DNA of 5,328 nucleotides from Chloroflexi bacterium RBG_13_46_14 (lineage in GTDB: Bacteria > Chloroflexota > Dehalococcoidia > Dehalococcoidales > UBA2162): assembly GCA_001796415.1 (NCBI GenBank), contig MGML01000093.1, forward strand, positions 6,524-11,851, read 5' to 3'. Below, one piece after another: positions 1 to 5,328 of the stretch. The notes beneath the pieces were generated by a model. It had not been told where the DNA came from. It worked only from the letters and a program-made list of their open reading frames with translations, and searched no databases. Position 1 is the stretch's first letter, and every line of letters begins with the position of its first letter. A program made the translations under genes and the position numbers.

Positions 1-119
1 TGTTCATTGTAGGAGAGTACAACTTTGATAGATACAATACTGATGTAATAAGACCACGCATTTCAGCCATAATATGTTATATTGCTAATATAAAGAGAGA
101 AACCTCCATTACTCAATAA
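1..119 (+). CDS. C-terminal end of an unidentified gene, cut by the window edge
   Basis: The frame beginning at base 3 is open from the window edge for 38 codons and closes with tandem TAA TAA stops at 117-122. The other two plus-strand frames stop early. The tail contains FIVGEYNFDRYNTDVIRPR near the edge and ends KRETSITQ. It has a mixed, protein-like composition with no low-complexity run, which favours real coding, but it is too short to assign to a family. It converges on the DUF262 gene, whose stop lies 13 bp away. No GC-rich hairpin with a T run is visible between the two stops. A minus-strand frame starting at the ATG at 70 is also open to the edge, but it has no ribosome binding site and looks less convincing. 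Confidence 0.5.
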   Translation, partial: FIVGEYNFDRYNTDVIRPRISAIICYIANIKRETSITQ

Positions 120-132
120 TAAATGTTATATA

Positions 133-1422
133 TTACCCTTCCGGCAGCTCTAATTGTCCACTAATAAAATTAGCTCTTTCTGCCTTTGCATTTCTACCCG
201 TATCTGTAAAGTACTGTGAATCACCTATTATTTCGTTATTATCACGATAATGGTTAAAATACTTTTTAATAAATGCATGCCTACGAGTTAGAGCGTAACT
301 TTCTCCGGCGGCATTCGTAATATAGTTCTGAAAATCAGTAAATATCTCTCTATACTGATGATTTTGATTTGCACTACGATATAGCGATAATTGCCATTTT
401 AGAGTTGCTAGGAATTCTATTAGAAAATCTTTGAATTGTGGGAGTATTTCCTTTGCTTTTTCGGAATCAACTTTTTTTTCTTCTTCGTTATATATTGATT
501 CGGCTATATATAAGAAGGTAGAAACAGCTATTGCCCTATTCCTTATTATTGTTAGAGCTTCATCAAGATGTTGAACAATAATATTAAGGATTTCCAATAT
601 TTCTTTAGTTAGACGTGTGTCATTGTCATTGAATTTTGTTTTCCGTTTGAAGAAATATTGTAGATCGATATATCGCGATCTAGAAAAAGTATTCGGAGGA
701 GTCATTAAACTGAAATAATTTAGCGCTATTTGGGCTGCGACTTGTTCTTTTGCGTATCGTCTATATGGAATTTTGATTGATTTAAAGAACGGATGTTTCC
801 TTTTTTGTTCCCCAGGTATCTCAGTGAATAATTCATTAAATATGAAATTACGCATATTTCCAGACATTGCGTGTAATTTTTCTCCTGCGTTTAGAGCAGA
901 AAGTAGATTAAGTCGGATAAATTGTAGGCTTAATTCCTGTTCATTCTTTTCTTCATTATCTGTATCACTACTAAGTAAAACAATATTCAATTTATACTCA
1001 TTGAAATTATCGAAAGCATCCTTATACTCTTTATGTTCTTTTTGATTATCATCGTTTTCTAAATCTTCATAAGTCGCTCCACTTAAACTCATAAAGGGGA
1101 AATCTGTATCGTCATATATCTCATTCTCTATACTCATTTTGAATTTGTTGTTGGCTTCTTTATTGTTGTCGTCATTTACCCCTACAAAACTATAAATCGC
1201 ATTTATTCTCTGTCTACCATCTATACACTCAAAATTATACTCGTCTTTTTTATATAAATATATTGGAGCTATATCATAATTCCTTAAGATAGAGTCAATT
1301 AATTTCTGTTTTTTCTTAAGGTCCCAAACGGTTGGTTCTCGCTGAAATTCAGGAAATCCTAAAAAAGGCCTTTTCTTTTCAACAAGGTTTTTTATGGTCC
1401 ATTGGTCCAATTCTCTATCCAT
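133..1422 (-). CDS. DUF262 domain protein (GmrS/ParB-like fold), third gene of the methyltransferase-SIR2 operon
   Basis: The protein is 429 residues if it starts at the ATG at 1422. The N-terminal 80 residues carry the DUF262 signature: EFQRE (25-29), a conserved Trp at 33, LIDSIL (41-46) and CIDGRQR (66-72). In the family this IDGxQR loop, within a ParB/sulfiredoxin-like fold, is the presumed nucleotide-handling site. A second typical block, near the middle, is FIRLNLLSALNAGEKLHAM. The rest is helix-rich and basic. DUF262 is the GmrS-type half of type IV GmrSD enzymes, which cut modified DNA, and also occurs in SspE-type phosphorothioate-linked proteins. Those carry a C-terminal DUF1524 HNH nuclease, and I see no such His/Asn cluster here. 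Nuclease activity is therefore unproven, and a DNA-sensing or NTP-dependent regulatory role is as likely. The ATG at 1422 is preferred over the GTG at 1431 because that GTG lies inside the Shine-Dalgarno sequence. The gene overlaps the SIR2 gene by 8 bp. Confidence 0.87.
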   Translation of the reverse strand: MDRELDQWTIKNLVEKKRPFLGFPEFQREPTVWDLKKKQKLIDSILRNYDIAPIYLYKKDEYNFECIDGRQRINAIYSFVGVNDDNNKEANNKFKMSIENEIYDDTDFPFMSLSGATYEDLENDDNQKEHKEYKDAFDNFNEYKLNIVLLSSDTDNEEKNEQELSLQFIRLNLLSALNAGEKLHAMSGNMRNFIFNELFTEIPGEQKRKHPFFKSIKIPYRRYAKEQVAAQIALNYFSLMTPPNTFSRSRYIDLQYFFKRKTKFNDNDTRLTKEILEILNIIVQHLDEALTIIRNRAIAVSTFLYIAESIYNEEEKKVDSEKAKEILPQFKDFLIEFLATLKWQLSLYRSANQNHQYREIFTDFQNYITNAAGESYALTRRHAFIKKYFNHYRDNNEIIGDSQYFTDTGRNAKAERANFISGQLELPEG

Positions 1423-2572
1423 ATAAATCACCTTTATAGAATTTTTCTAAATAAAAATTTTCTGGAAGAGAAATACCACCAGGAGTAGATATCAAAGAGT
1501 AGGCTTTAGATTTCAACCATAACTCAAAAACGTTTTCGGGCGGTACTAACCAAGCTTTAATTTTGTCAGAATCATTATCTTTTTCTTTTGCTCTCCATTC
1601 GTTTGAGTATTCTGCAGTAATATATGTCATAAATTCTTCATCCTCAAAGATAGAATGTATTTGTAAATATGGAAAACTATTGTTTATTTCTTTATATTGT
1701 TCCCAATAATCGATCAACTGTATTTCGTATTGTTGGTTATCTTGCCTCAGCCTATTTGTTGTATGCAGAAGAGAAAGTATTCCCCAATCATTTTTGTTTA
1801 AAGAGCATCCAACTATTCTTAAGATATCGCATTTTAGATAGTATCTAGCTGCTCCCCAAATAGCATTAAACGGGTAATGATCGTTCCGTTTAATAACTCC
1901 CGGTGGAACCCAAAGAATCCGATCCTCGATATCGTTATTATCACCGCCATCATCATCAATAATTAGTAGATTATCATTTATTCTTACTGGATTTGTATTT
2001 TCCCAATGAAAAGAACCATGTAATTTACATAGCACCGGGACTCTTGTATCACCAACATTTTGGCCATTTTGTGGTATTGCTTCAAAAGGTATATTTAGAC
2101 TTCCATAATTCTCGAACATAGCTTTTTCAACTAGATTATCATAGTTTAAAGTAAGTACTGCACTTAATTCTTCTTTAAAGTCTGGAAGTAAATGCATCTC
2201 GAAAAAGGCACTTAACATGGTCGGTGATCCATTTCCGCCTCTTAAGCCATTTTTCAACCTCGTTATTAGAGCCTTTCTAAAAAGATTACGCAATATGTTT
2301 GTACGGAGCTTGTCTATTAATGTACCTGACGTTTCATATAGAGTAATGATACTCTCGATATCAACGTTTTTATATTTTTTAATTTCATCTTCCCAAGGAA
2401 TATTACATAGATCTCGCAAGGAAATATCATAATGACTTTCACATTCTAATAAGACATCTTCAGCAATATCTGGCATTAAAATCCCTTCATTCGCCCTATC
2501 ACGATGCATGATAACTGCGTGACTGGCTCCAGCACCTAATAGATAAACAACCTTTTTCTTTTCATCAGGCAT
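1415..2572 (-). CDS. SIR2-like NAD-hydrolysing effector candidate
   Basis: The protein is 385 residues and begins at an ATG with AGAGAG roughly 8 nt upstream. It shows the SIR2 fold in order: the NAD-binding glycine loop LLGAGASH (11-18), MPD (33-35), the catalytic-Asn block LTLNYDNLVE (140-149, Asn143), KLHGSFHW (183-190, candidate catalytic His185) and a late VGCSLNKND block (254-262). This late block matches the GxSxxxxD segment that closes the SIR2-like domain of defence proteins. No zinc-binding cysteine quartet is seen, unlike classical deacetylase sirtuins. That fits the SIR2-like branch that degrades NAD in anti-phage systems such as Thoeris ThsA, DSR and SIR2-HerA. An acidic stretch rich in Asp occupies 206-217. 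The C-terminal ~100 residues match no domain I recognise and may bind a partner. The gene follows the methyltransferase by 4 bp and overlaps DUF262 by 8 bp, so the three are probably produced together. NADase activity is inferred from family. Confidence 0.86.
   Translation of the reverse strand: MPDEKKKVVYLLGAGASHAVIMHRDRANEGILMPDIAEDVLLECESHYDISLRDLCNIPWEDEIKKYKNVDIESIITLYETSGTLIDKLRTNILRNLFRKALITRLKNGLRGGNGSPTMLSAFFEMHLLPDFKEELSAVLTLNYDNLVEKAMFENYGSLNIPFEAIPQNGQNVGDTRVPVLCKLHGSFHWENTNPVRINDNLLIIDDDGGDNNDIEDRILWVPPGVIKRNDHYPFNAIWGAARYYLKCDILRIVGCSLNKNDWGILSLLHTTNRLRQDNQQYEIQLIDYWEQYKEINNSFPYLQIHSIFEDEEFMTYITAEYSNEWRAKEKDNDSDKIKAWLVPPENVFELWLKSKAYSLISTPGGISLPENFYLEKFYKGDLYG
1428..1435 (-). 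promoter_or_regulatory. Ribosome binding site of the DUF262 gene
   Basis: On the minus strand AAAGGTGA lies 5 nt before the ATG at 1422, a near-ideal Shine-Dalgarno match and spacing. The possible GTG start at 1431 falls inside this element and has no comparable site upstream, so the ATG at 1422 is chosen. The site sits within the last codons of the SIR2 gene, implying translational coupling. Confidence 0.75.
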
Positions 2573-2576
2573 ACTA

Positions 2577-3812
2577 CTATCTCTCTGTTTTCTCTATGAT
2601 TAATATGCTCTCCCGGGATGGTACTCTTTTATATTTACCCATTTGCTGTGAACTGTTTCCCCTATATCTTGCTGCCCAAATCTCTTTCGAGACTAATCCA
2701 GTTTGTGAACAGATAGTTGATAGTATTTCATCAACTGGTACATTTATTCCAGCAAAACGCACATTACTAACAATTATTCCTATTTGCCCGTTTTCTTTTA
2801 AGCATTTATTCATTTCTGAAAAAACCAGGAACATATCTTCGAAGTATCCATCAAGCATTGACAGGATGCGAGGATTGTTTGTGCCGTTAGATTCTATCTT
2901 GTTTAATAATTCGTTAACGATCTCAGGCTTTATGTATTTATTTGTACTAAATTGTTTTTTTGCCTCAACGTGAGATCTCAGTGTTTTATATCTTAACAAC
3001 TTCAAATCTTGATTATTAGAAATATAGTCAAAGGCCATTTCAAGAGAATATATCCGGGTATAATCGTGTCTATTTGGATACGGGGGTGAGGTTATGATTG
3101 CATCAAATTTCCTTTTTGTTAGAAGATTTCTGGCATCGCCTTGCTTTGCTTTTACAATTACCCTGCTTTTTTTGTTGCCGTCTTCATTTGAAGATAGATT
3201 TGACAGCATTGACTCAATTCGATTATAAAAGAGGGTCTCCACTCTTCCAGGTGGTACATCACGAGGTTCAACGCTCAAAAATCCTCCCCTTTTACGCGTA
3301 TTACTTACTGACTCTAAAATACCCAAAAAAGCGAGATTAAAGAATTCTTGTATTTCAGGTTGAACTATATCATTGATCTTTGCTTTAAGGTTGATAAGTT
3401 CTGATTTTATTTCAGGTGAAAATGCTTTATTTATTAATGGGATGTCAGGAAGTCTTACGGAAGATAAATTATCAGATTTTTGTGATTTTAGTGTATTAAA
3501 TACAGTCATTAAATTATTTTTGTTGTAATCTCTCGTTTTAACGTTACTCAACAATACTGAAAACGGTAAAATGTCAAACCCTATAGCATTAATATTTGAT
3601 TCTTTACACGCGAGAAGAGTTGTTCCGCTTCCACAGAAGGGGTCTAGAACCCATGCACCTTTCTGTAGTTGAAAATATTTAATAAGAAGTTCGGTTAACT
3701 CTTTCGAAAATCCATGTTTATAAGAATACCAATTATATATTGGGATTTTTTGATTTGCATACGGTGAGATTAATTTTCCAAGTTCTGGTCTATCGATTAA
3801 TTTAGTATTAAT
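2577..3812 (-). CDS. DNA methyltransferase (N6-adenine or N4-cytosine type), with a non-canonical or damaged start
   Basis: With the proposed ATT start at 3812 the protein is 411 residues. Residues 24-36 (PIYNWYSYKHGFS) resemble the lead-in of amino-methyltransferases. Motif I is complete, DPFCGSGTT at 57-65 (SAM binding), followed by the acidic motif II end GFD (78-80). A motif III-like GDAR is at 225-228. The catalytic motif IV is TSPPY at 241-245, with CLKENGQIGIIVSN (337-350) resembling the later strand. The ~145 residues between motifs II and III could be a target-recognition insert. The product should methylate an exocyclic amino group in a specific DNA site. The frame is open back to a TAA at 3848 but contains no ATG, GTG or TTG before a TTG at 3554. 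Starting at 3554 would delete motif I. ATT at 3812 has GAGAGG 6 nt upstream. The alternative is the ATG at 3829, which is out of frame by one base and stops after four codons. It is the first gene of the operon, 4 bp before SIR2. Confidence 0.82.
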   Translation of the reverse strand: MNTKLIDRPELGKLISPYANQKIPIYNWYSYKHGFSKELTELLIKYFQLQKGAWVLDPFCGSGTTLLACKESNINAIGFDILPFSVLLSNVKTRDYNKNNLMTVFNTLKSQKSDNLSSVRLPDIPLINKAFSPEIKSELINLKAKINDIVQPEIQEFFNLAFLGILESVSNTRKRGGFLSVEPRDVPPGRVETLFYNRIESMLSNLSSNEDGNKKSRVIVKAKQGDARNLLTKRKFDAIITSPPYPNRHDYTRIYSLEMAFDYISNNQDLKLLRYKTLRSHVEAKKQFSTNKYIKPEIVNELLNKIESNGTNNPRILSMLDGYFEDMFLVFSEMNKCLKENGQIGIIVSNVRFAGINVPVDEILSTICSQTGLVSKEIWAARYRGNSSQQMGKYKRVPSRESILIIEKTER

Positions 3813-3860
3813 TTCTAACCTCTCAGCATTTAACTCTGATTTTCTTTATTTTATAATAAT

Positions 3861-3889
3861 GATAATCCTTTTTGATATATTACATTATC
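3861..3889. repeat. Inverted repeat in the methyltransferase leader
   Basis: GATAAT at 3861-3866 is the reverse complement of ATTATC at 3884-3889, with a 17-bp AT-rich spacer. It lies between the predicted transcription start (about 3911) and the methyltransferase coding region, so it could be an operator or a weak mRNA stem. The arms are short and AT-rich, so chance occurrence is possible. Confidence 0.3.
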
Positions 3890-3917
3890 TCTATTGGCAT
3901 TCTTATATTTTTAAGGA

Positions 3918-3946
3918 AGTATAGATAATAATTCCTCAAATTGCAA
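3918..3946 (-). promoter_or_regulatory. Promoter of the methyltransferase-SIR2-DUF262 operon
   Basis: On the minus strand, -35 TTGCAA (3946-3941) and -10 TATACT (3923-3918) are separated by exactly 17 bp. Transcription would begin near 3911, leaving a leader of about 100 nt before the methyltransferase coding region. No other promoter of similar quality is seen inside the tightly packed operon. Confidence 0.65.
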
Positions 3947-3976
3947 CAATAATGAACTAAGTTATTGACACCCCCT

Positions 3977-4019
3977 CGACAAAACTCCCTTGCCTTCCCT
4001 GTTCCTCTCTTCTACAATA
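3977..4019 (+). repeat. Imperfect direct repeat, copy 1
   Basis: The copy begins CGACAAAAC, continues CCTTGCCTT after two variable bases, then has 15 pyrimidine-rich bases, and ends CTACAATA. The same arrangement recurs at 5213-5256. Of the 28 bases outside the pyrimidine tract, 26 match. The two copies flank the whole Panacea toxin-antitoxin module, about 1.24 kb apart. Confidence 0.6.
3990..4018 (+). promoter_or_regulatory. Upstream plus-strand promoter candidate
   Basis: TTGCCT (3990-3995) and TACAAT (4013-4018) are separated by 17 bp, matching sigma70 -35 and -10 elements in four and five of six positions respectively. It points toward the Panacea gene. It is embedded in direct repeat copy 1, so the similarity could reflect the repeat rather than promoter function. 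Confidence 0.4.
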
Positions 4020-4082
4020 ATAAACTAAACTTTTAACCATCCCAATGGTAGTTATAAATCTTCACATATGAGTCTTCAAAGA

Positions 4083-4112
4083 TTGACAGTTGTCTATTTT
4101 TTATGTTAAACT
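4083..4112 (+). promoter_or_regulatory. Promoter of the Panacea gene, extended -10
   Basis: A perfect consensus -35 TTGACA (4083-4088) is followed after 18 bp by -10 TAAACT (4107-4112), preceded by the TGn extended -10 element (4104-4106). Transcription from about 4119 would leave a 110-nt leader before the ATG at 4231. It also makes upstream start codons in this frame, such as the TTG at 4090, unlikely because they would lie within the promoter. Confidence 0.6.
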
Positions 4113-4166
4113 ACTAGAAACCCTCCTGACAGAAATGTCGAAGGTGACAAATGAAGGTTATTTCAT

Positions 4167-4204
4167 ACTCCCGGAAAGTATACTAAAAAGTACAAACTGG
4201 GAGT
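4167..4204 (+). promoter_or_regulatory. Attenuator-like hairpin in the antitoxin leader
   Basis: ACTCCC (4167-4172) pairs with GGGAGT (4199-4204), and an inner TACT-AAAA-AGTA stem-loop sits between the arms. The 3' arm runs directly into a T-rich stretch (TTTTTAATTATTT). This resembles an intrinsic terminator placed between the promoter and the coding start, so it could attenuate transcription. The stem is short, with internal loops. Confidence 0.35.
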
Positions 4205-4230
4205 TTTTAATTATTTGTGTGAAGGGATTT

Positions 4231-4881
4231 ATGGGGAGATTACATTTTAAATTCGATTGGCAGAAGGCTACTCAAGCATTAGCATATTTTGCTGATAAAG
4301 AAGGCGGCCGAATAAACAAAATGAAATCGCTTAAACTAATATATTTTGCGGATCGTTACCATCTTCGTAAATATGGACGCCTGGTCACAAATGATAACTA
4401 TCTGGCTATGCAACATGGTCCCGTTCCTTCAACAACGAAAGACATAGCTGAAGCGAATGACTATCTTGATGAATTTATTCTTGAATACTCTCGAGATTAT
4501 ATTGAGCCGGTGAATAATCTGGTATTGGAAGCTGTTAATGAGATAGACGAGACTGTTTTATCAGAGTCTGATTTAGAAGCACTTGAATTTGCCTGGAATA
4601 TCTTTGGTCATCTTAACCAATATGAACTCAGAGATCAAACTCATTTATATCCGGAGTGGTTAAAGCATGCGAGTGACTTGGATAGCGCATCTTGTCTGCC
4701 AATCGATATACTTGATTTTCTGCAGGATCCGGACGGAGAGATTGAAAAATGTTTCGAACTTGATGAGAATACAAGGTTGATTAGAAGTGAGCAAATTACG
4801 GAATTAGCCTTTATTGACTCATTATGGGGACAGGATGCCAGAGGTACCGACGCATCAATCTACCACCAGAAACTCTGGTAA
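4231..4881 (+). CDS. Panacea-domain (DUF4065, SocA-like) antitoxin
   Basis: The protein is 216 residues from the ATG at 4231, which has AAGGGA immediately upstream. The Panacea core is clear: FDWQKATQALAYFADKEGG (8-26), KSLKLIYFADRYHLRKYGR (32-50) and NYLAMQHGPVPS (56-67). These are the family's xKLLYFADxxHLxxYG and GPVPS blocks. Panacea proteins act as antitoxins that bind and neutralise varied partner toxins encoded next to them. SocA of Caulobacter, which delivers SocB to ClpXP, is a related example. The frame is open further upstream, with starts at 4090 (TTG) and 4135 (ATG), but those lack ribosome binding sites and the extra residues do not resemble the family. The final ~16 residues, after SLWGQ, look out of character and are encoded by DNA that in another frame belongs to the toxin-like ORF. 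The native C-terminus may have been altered there. Confidence 0.85.
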   Translation: MGRLHFKFDWQKATQALAYFADKEGGRINKMKSLKLIYFADRYHLRKYGRLVTNDNYLAMQHGPVPSTTKDIAEANDYLDEFILEYSRDYIEPVNNLVLEAVNEIDETVLSESDLEALEFAWNIFGHLNQYELRDQTHLYPEWLKHASDLDSASCLPIDILDFLQDPDGEIEKCFELDENTRLIRSEQITELAFIDSLWGQDARGTDASIYHQKLW

Positions 4882-5102
4882 CCGTCGGTCCGAGTCAATA
4901 TCAGGAATTCAAATATCCTTCTGTTTTCGACTGTAATACCGTATATCGTGATAATGTTGATCAGTTAATCCAGAGACTTGCTGAAAAACAACTTGAGCTT
5001 AAACTTGAAATGGATATGCAGTTAGTTGAACAGCTAAGACAGGGTGTTATCGCCAGTCCGCTTATTCAACCATATATTAAAAATCAATTGATACCTCAAT
5101 AG
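4824..5102 (+). pseudogene. Toxin-like partner of the Panacea antitoxin, apparently lacking its N-terminal half
   Basis: The frame is 92 residues from the ATG at 4824, which has no Shine-Dalgarno sequence and lies 58 bp inside the antitoxin gene. Its sequence, NLPPETLVTVGPSQYQEF (12-29), FDCNTVY (35-41), then a Lys/Glu/Met-rich helix and LRQGVIASPLIQPYIKNQL (71-89), resembles from memory the C-terminal half of small proteins of about 130-150 residues that follow Panacea genes. I could not check this by search. Those proteins have an N-terminal beta-rich part (PemK-like, in my reading) that is absent here. The lack of a ribosome binding site and the deep overlap fit an internal deletion that joined the antitoxin's end to the toxin's middle. 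If so, the toxin is probably inactive and the pair is a relic. The alternative is a genuine short partner translated by coupling from the antitoxin message. Confidence 0.55.
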
Positions 5103-5212
5103 TCAGCCATCTAACCTGTTTTTTTGAATATTACTCAACTTAGCCTCGTTCTTATCGGCATCGGTATCTGTCTATCTCCACTCGGATTCACACTTGATAA
5201 CATTACAATTCG

Positions 5213-5256
5213 CGACAAAACAGCCTTGCCTTTTTTCTATCCCCCACCCTACAATA
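5213..5256 (+). repeat. Imperfect direct repeat, copy 2
   Basis: This is the partner of the repeat at 3977-4019, with CGACAAAAC, CCTTGCCTT, 16 pyrimidine-rich bases and CTACAATA. It contains a promoter-like pair, TTGCCT (5226-5231) and TACAAT (5250-5255), with an 18-bp spacer pointing toward the right edge. It starts about 110 bp after the toxin-like ORF and ends 4 bp before a possible minus-strand stop at 5260, so it sits at a module boundary. Confidence 0.55.
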
Positions 5257-5259
5257 GAC

Positions 5260-5328
5260 TCACGTTTTGAGGGTAATCGCATAACCCTCCGGGAGGTCTT
5301 CACCGCCGGGATCCATCCAAGGGAAAAA
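5260..5328 (-). CDS. Possible C-terminal end of a minus-strand gene, cut by the window edge
   Basis: Reading leftward from the right edge, a frame of 22 codons ends with TGA at 5262-5260. It encodes a tail that includes WMDPGGEDLPEGYAITLKT. Codons are GC-rich at third positions, unlike the AT-rich genes at the left, and the composition is protein-like. I do not recognise the family. A second minus-strand frame is open from the edge to a TAG at 5172, but its product looks like noise. If real, this gene converges with the toxin-antitoxin pair and would be the older neighbour of the inserted modules. Confidence 0.35.
   Translation of the reverse strand, partial: FFPWMDPGGEDLPEGYAITLKT

Larger units (their letters stand above)
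3813..4230. other. Divergent intergenic regulatory region
   Basis: This stretch separates the minus-strand defence operon from the plus-strand Panacea gene and holds no convincing gene. It contains the methyltransferase promoter and leader, two plus-strand promoter candidates, one copy of an imperfect direct repeat, a short ACCAT/ATGGT inverted repeat around 4036-4049 that might be an operator, and a hairpin just before the antitoxin ribosome binding site. Two tiny ORFs, MPIEIM on the minus strand from 3900 and a 13-residue frame on the plus strand from 4068, have no ribosome binding sites. Confidence 0.6.

Noticed and set aside
773..3340. Plus-strand ORFs opposite the defence operon (773-1045, 2217-2432, 2596-2973, 3098-3340)
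   Set aside because: They lie antisense to well-supported genes, have unusual Cys/Phe/Ser/Leu-rich products, and lack ribosome binding sites.
3554..3554. TTG at 3554 as the start of the methyltransferase
   Set aside because: The codons upstream in the same frame encode a complete SAM-binding motif I and its usual lead-in, so a start here would remove an essential part. No good ribosome binding site precedes it.
4068..4109. A 13-residue ORF upstream of the Panacea gene (MSLQRLTVVYFLC)
   Set aside because: It has no ribosome binding site and overlaps the predicted promoter.
4090..4230. TTG at 4090 or ATG at 4135 as the start of the Panacea gene
   Set aside because: The TTG lies within the -35/-10 promoter region, neither codon has a ribosome binding site, and the extra residues do not resemble the family. 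The ATG at 4231 has AAGGGA upstream and matches the usual N-terminus.
5124..5270. A 48-codon plus-strand frame from the TTG at 5124, with a hydrophobic N-terminal half
   Set aside because: It could be a small membrane protein, but it has no ATG and no ribosome binding site, and overlaps the direct repeat and the possible minus-strand gene end. The DKTxLP coding similarity between the two repeats does not persist, because a one-base length difference breaks the frame.
5266..5302. GAGGGT/ACCCTC and CCTCC/GGAGG inverted repeats considered as a terminator
   Set aside because: The stems are not followed by a T run on either strand, and they fall within a possible coding frame.
5172..5328. Minus-strand frame open from the right edge to a TAG at 5172
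   Set aside because: It runs through the repeat and intergenic DNA, and its product looks like chance sequence. The alternative frame ending at 5260 is more protein-like.

Overview
The window looks like an accessory (defence-island type) segment of a bacterial chromosome or mobile element, probably from a Gram-negative bacterium. The left two thirds are AT-rich. The right third, with the toxin-antitoxin genes and the region after them, is visibly less AT-rich, which suggests a patchwork origin. I cannot name the organism with confidence. Nothing here is a housekeeping gene, and no tRNA, rRNA, CRISPR array or insertion sequence is visible.

Layout. (a) 1-119: the C-terminal tail of an unidentified plus-strand gene, running convergently into the first operon. 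(b) 3812 down to 133, minus strand: a compact three-gene operon in the order DNA methyltransferase, SIR2-like protein, DUF262 protein. The gaps are 4 bp and then an 8-bp overlap, and a good sigma70-type promoter lies upstream at 3946-3918. (c) 3813-4230: a divergent regulatory region holding the methyltransferase promoter, two plus-strand promoter candidates, one copy of an imperfect direct repeat and an attenuator-like hairpin. (d) 4231-5102: a Panacea (DUF4065, SocA-like) antitoxin gene overlapping an ORF that looks like the C-terminal half of its usual toxin partner. (e) 5103-5328: a non-coding stretch with the second copy of the direct repeat, then possibly the C-terminal end of a minus-strand gene cut by the window edge.

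The operon in (b) is the most interesting item. It has the modification half of a restriction-modification system, but no recognisable restriction nuclease. In its place are a SIR2-like protein with an apparently intact NAD-binding/NADase site and a DUF262 (ParB/sulfiredoxin-like fold) protein without a visible HNH/DUF1524 nuclease domain. A reasonable hypothesis is a self/non-self system in which methylation marks host DNA, the DUF262 protein reads DNA state, and SIR2 depletes NAD in infected cells. This is inference; only the gene content, order and motifs are seen.

Two genes carry irregularities. The methyltransferase frame extends well upstream of its first ATG/GTG/TTG codon and includes the essential SAM-binding motif there. 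It must therefore start at a non-canonical codon (ATT at 3812, with a GAGAGG 6 nt upstream) or carry a one-base frameshift. The toxin-like ORF appears to lack the N-terminal half of its family, suggesting a decayed toxin-antitoxin pair that keeps an intact antitoxin.
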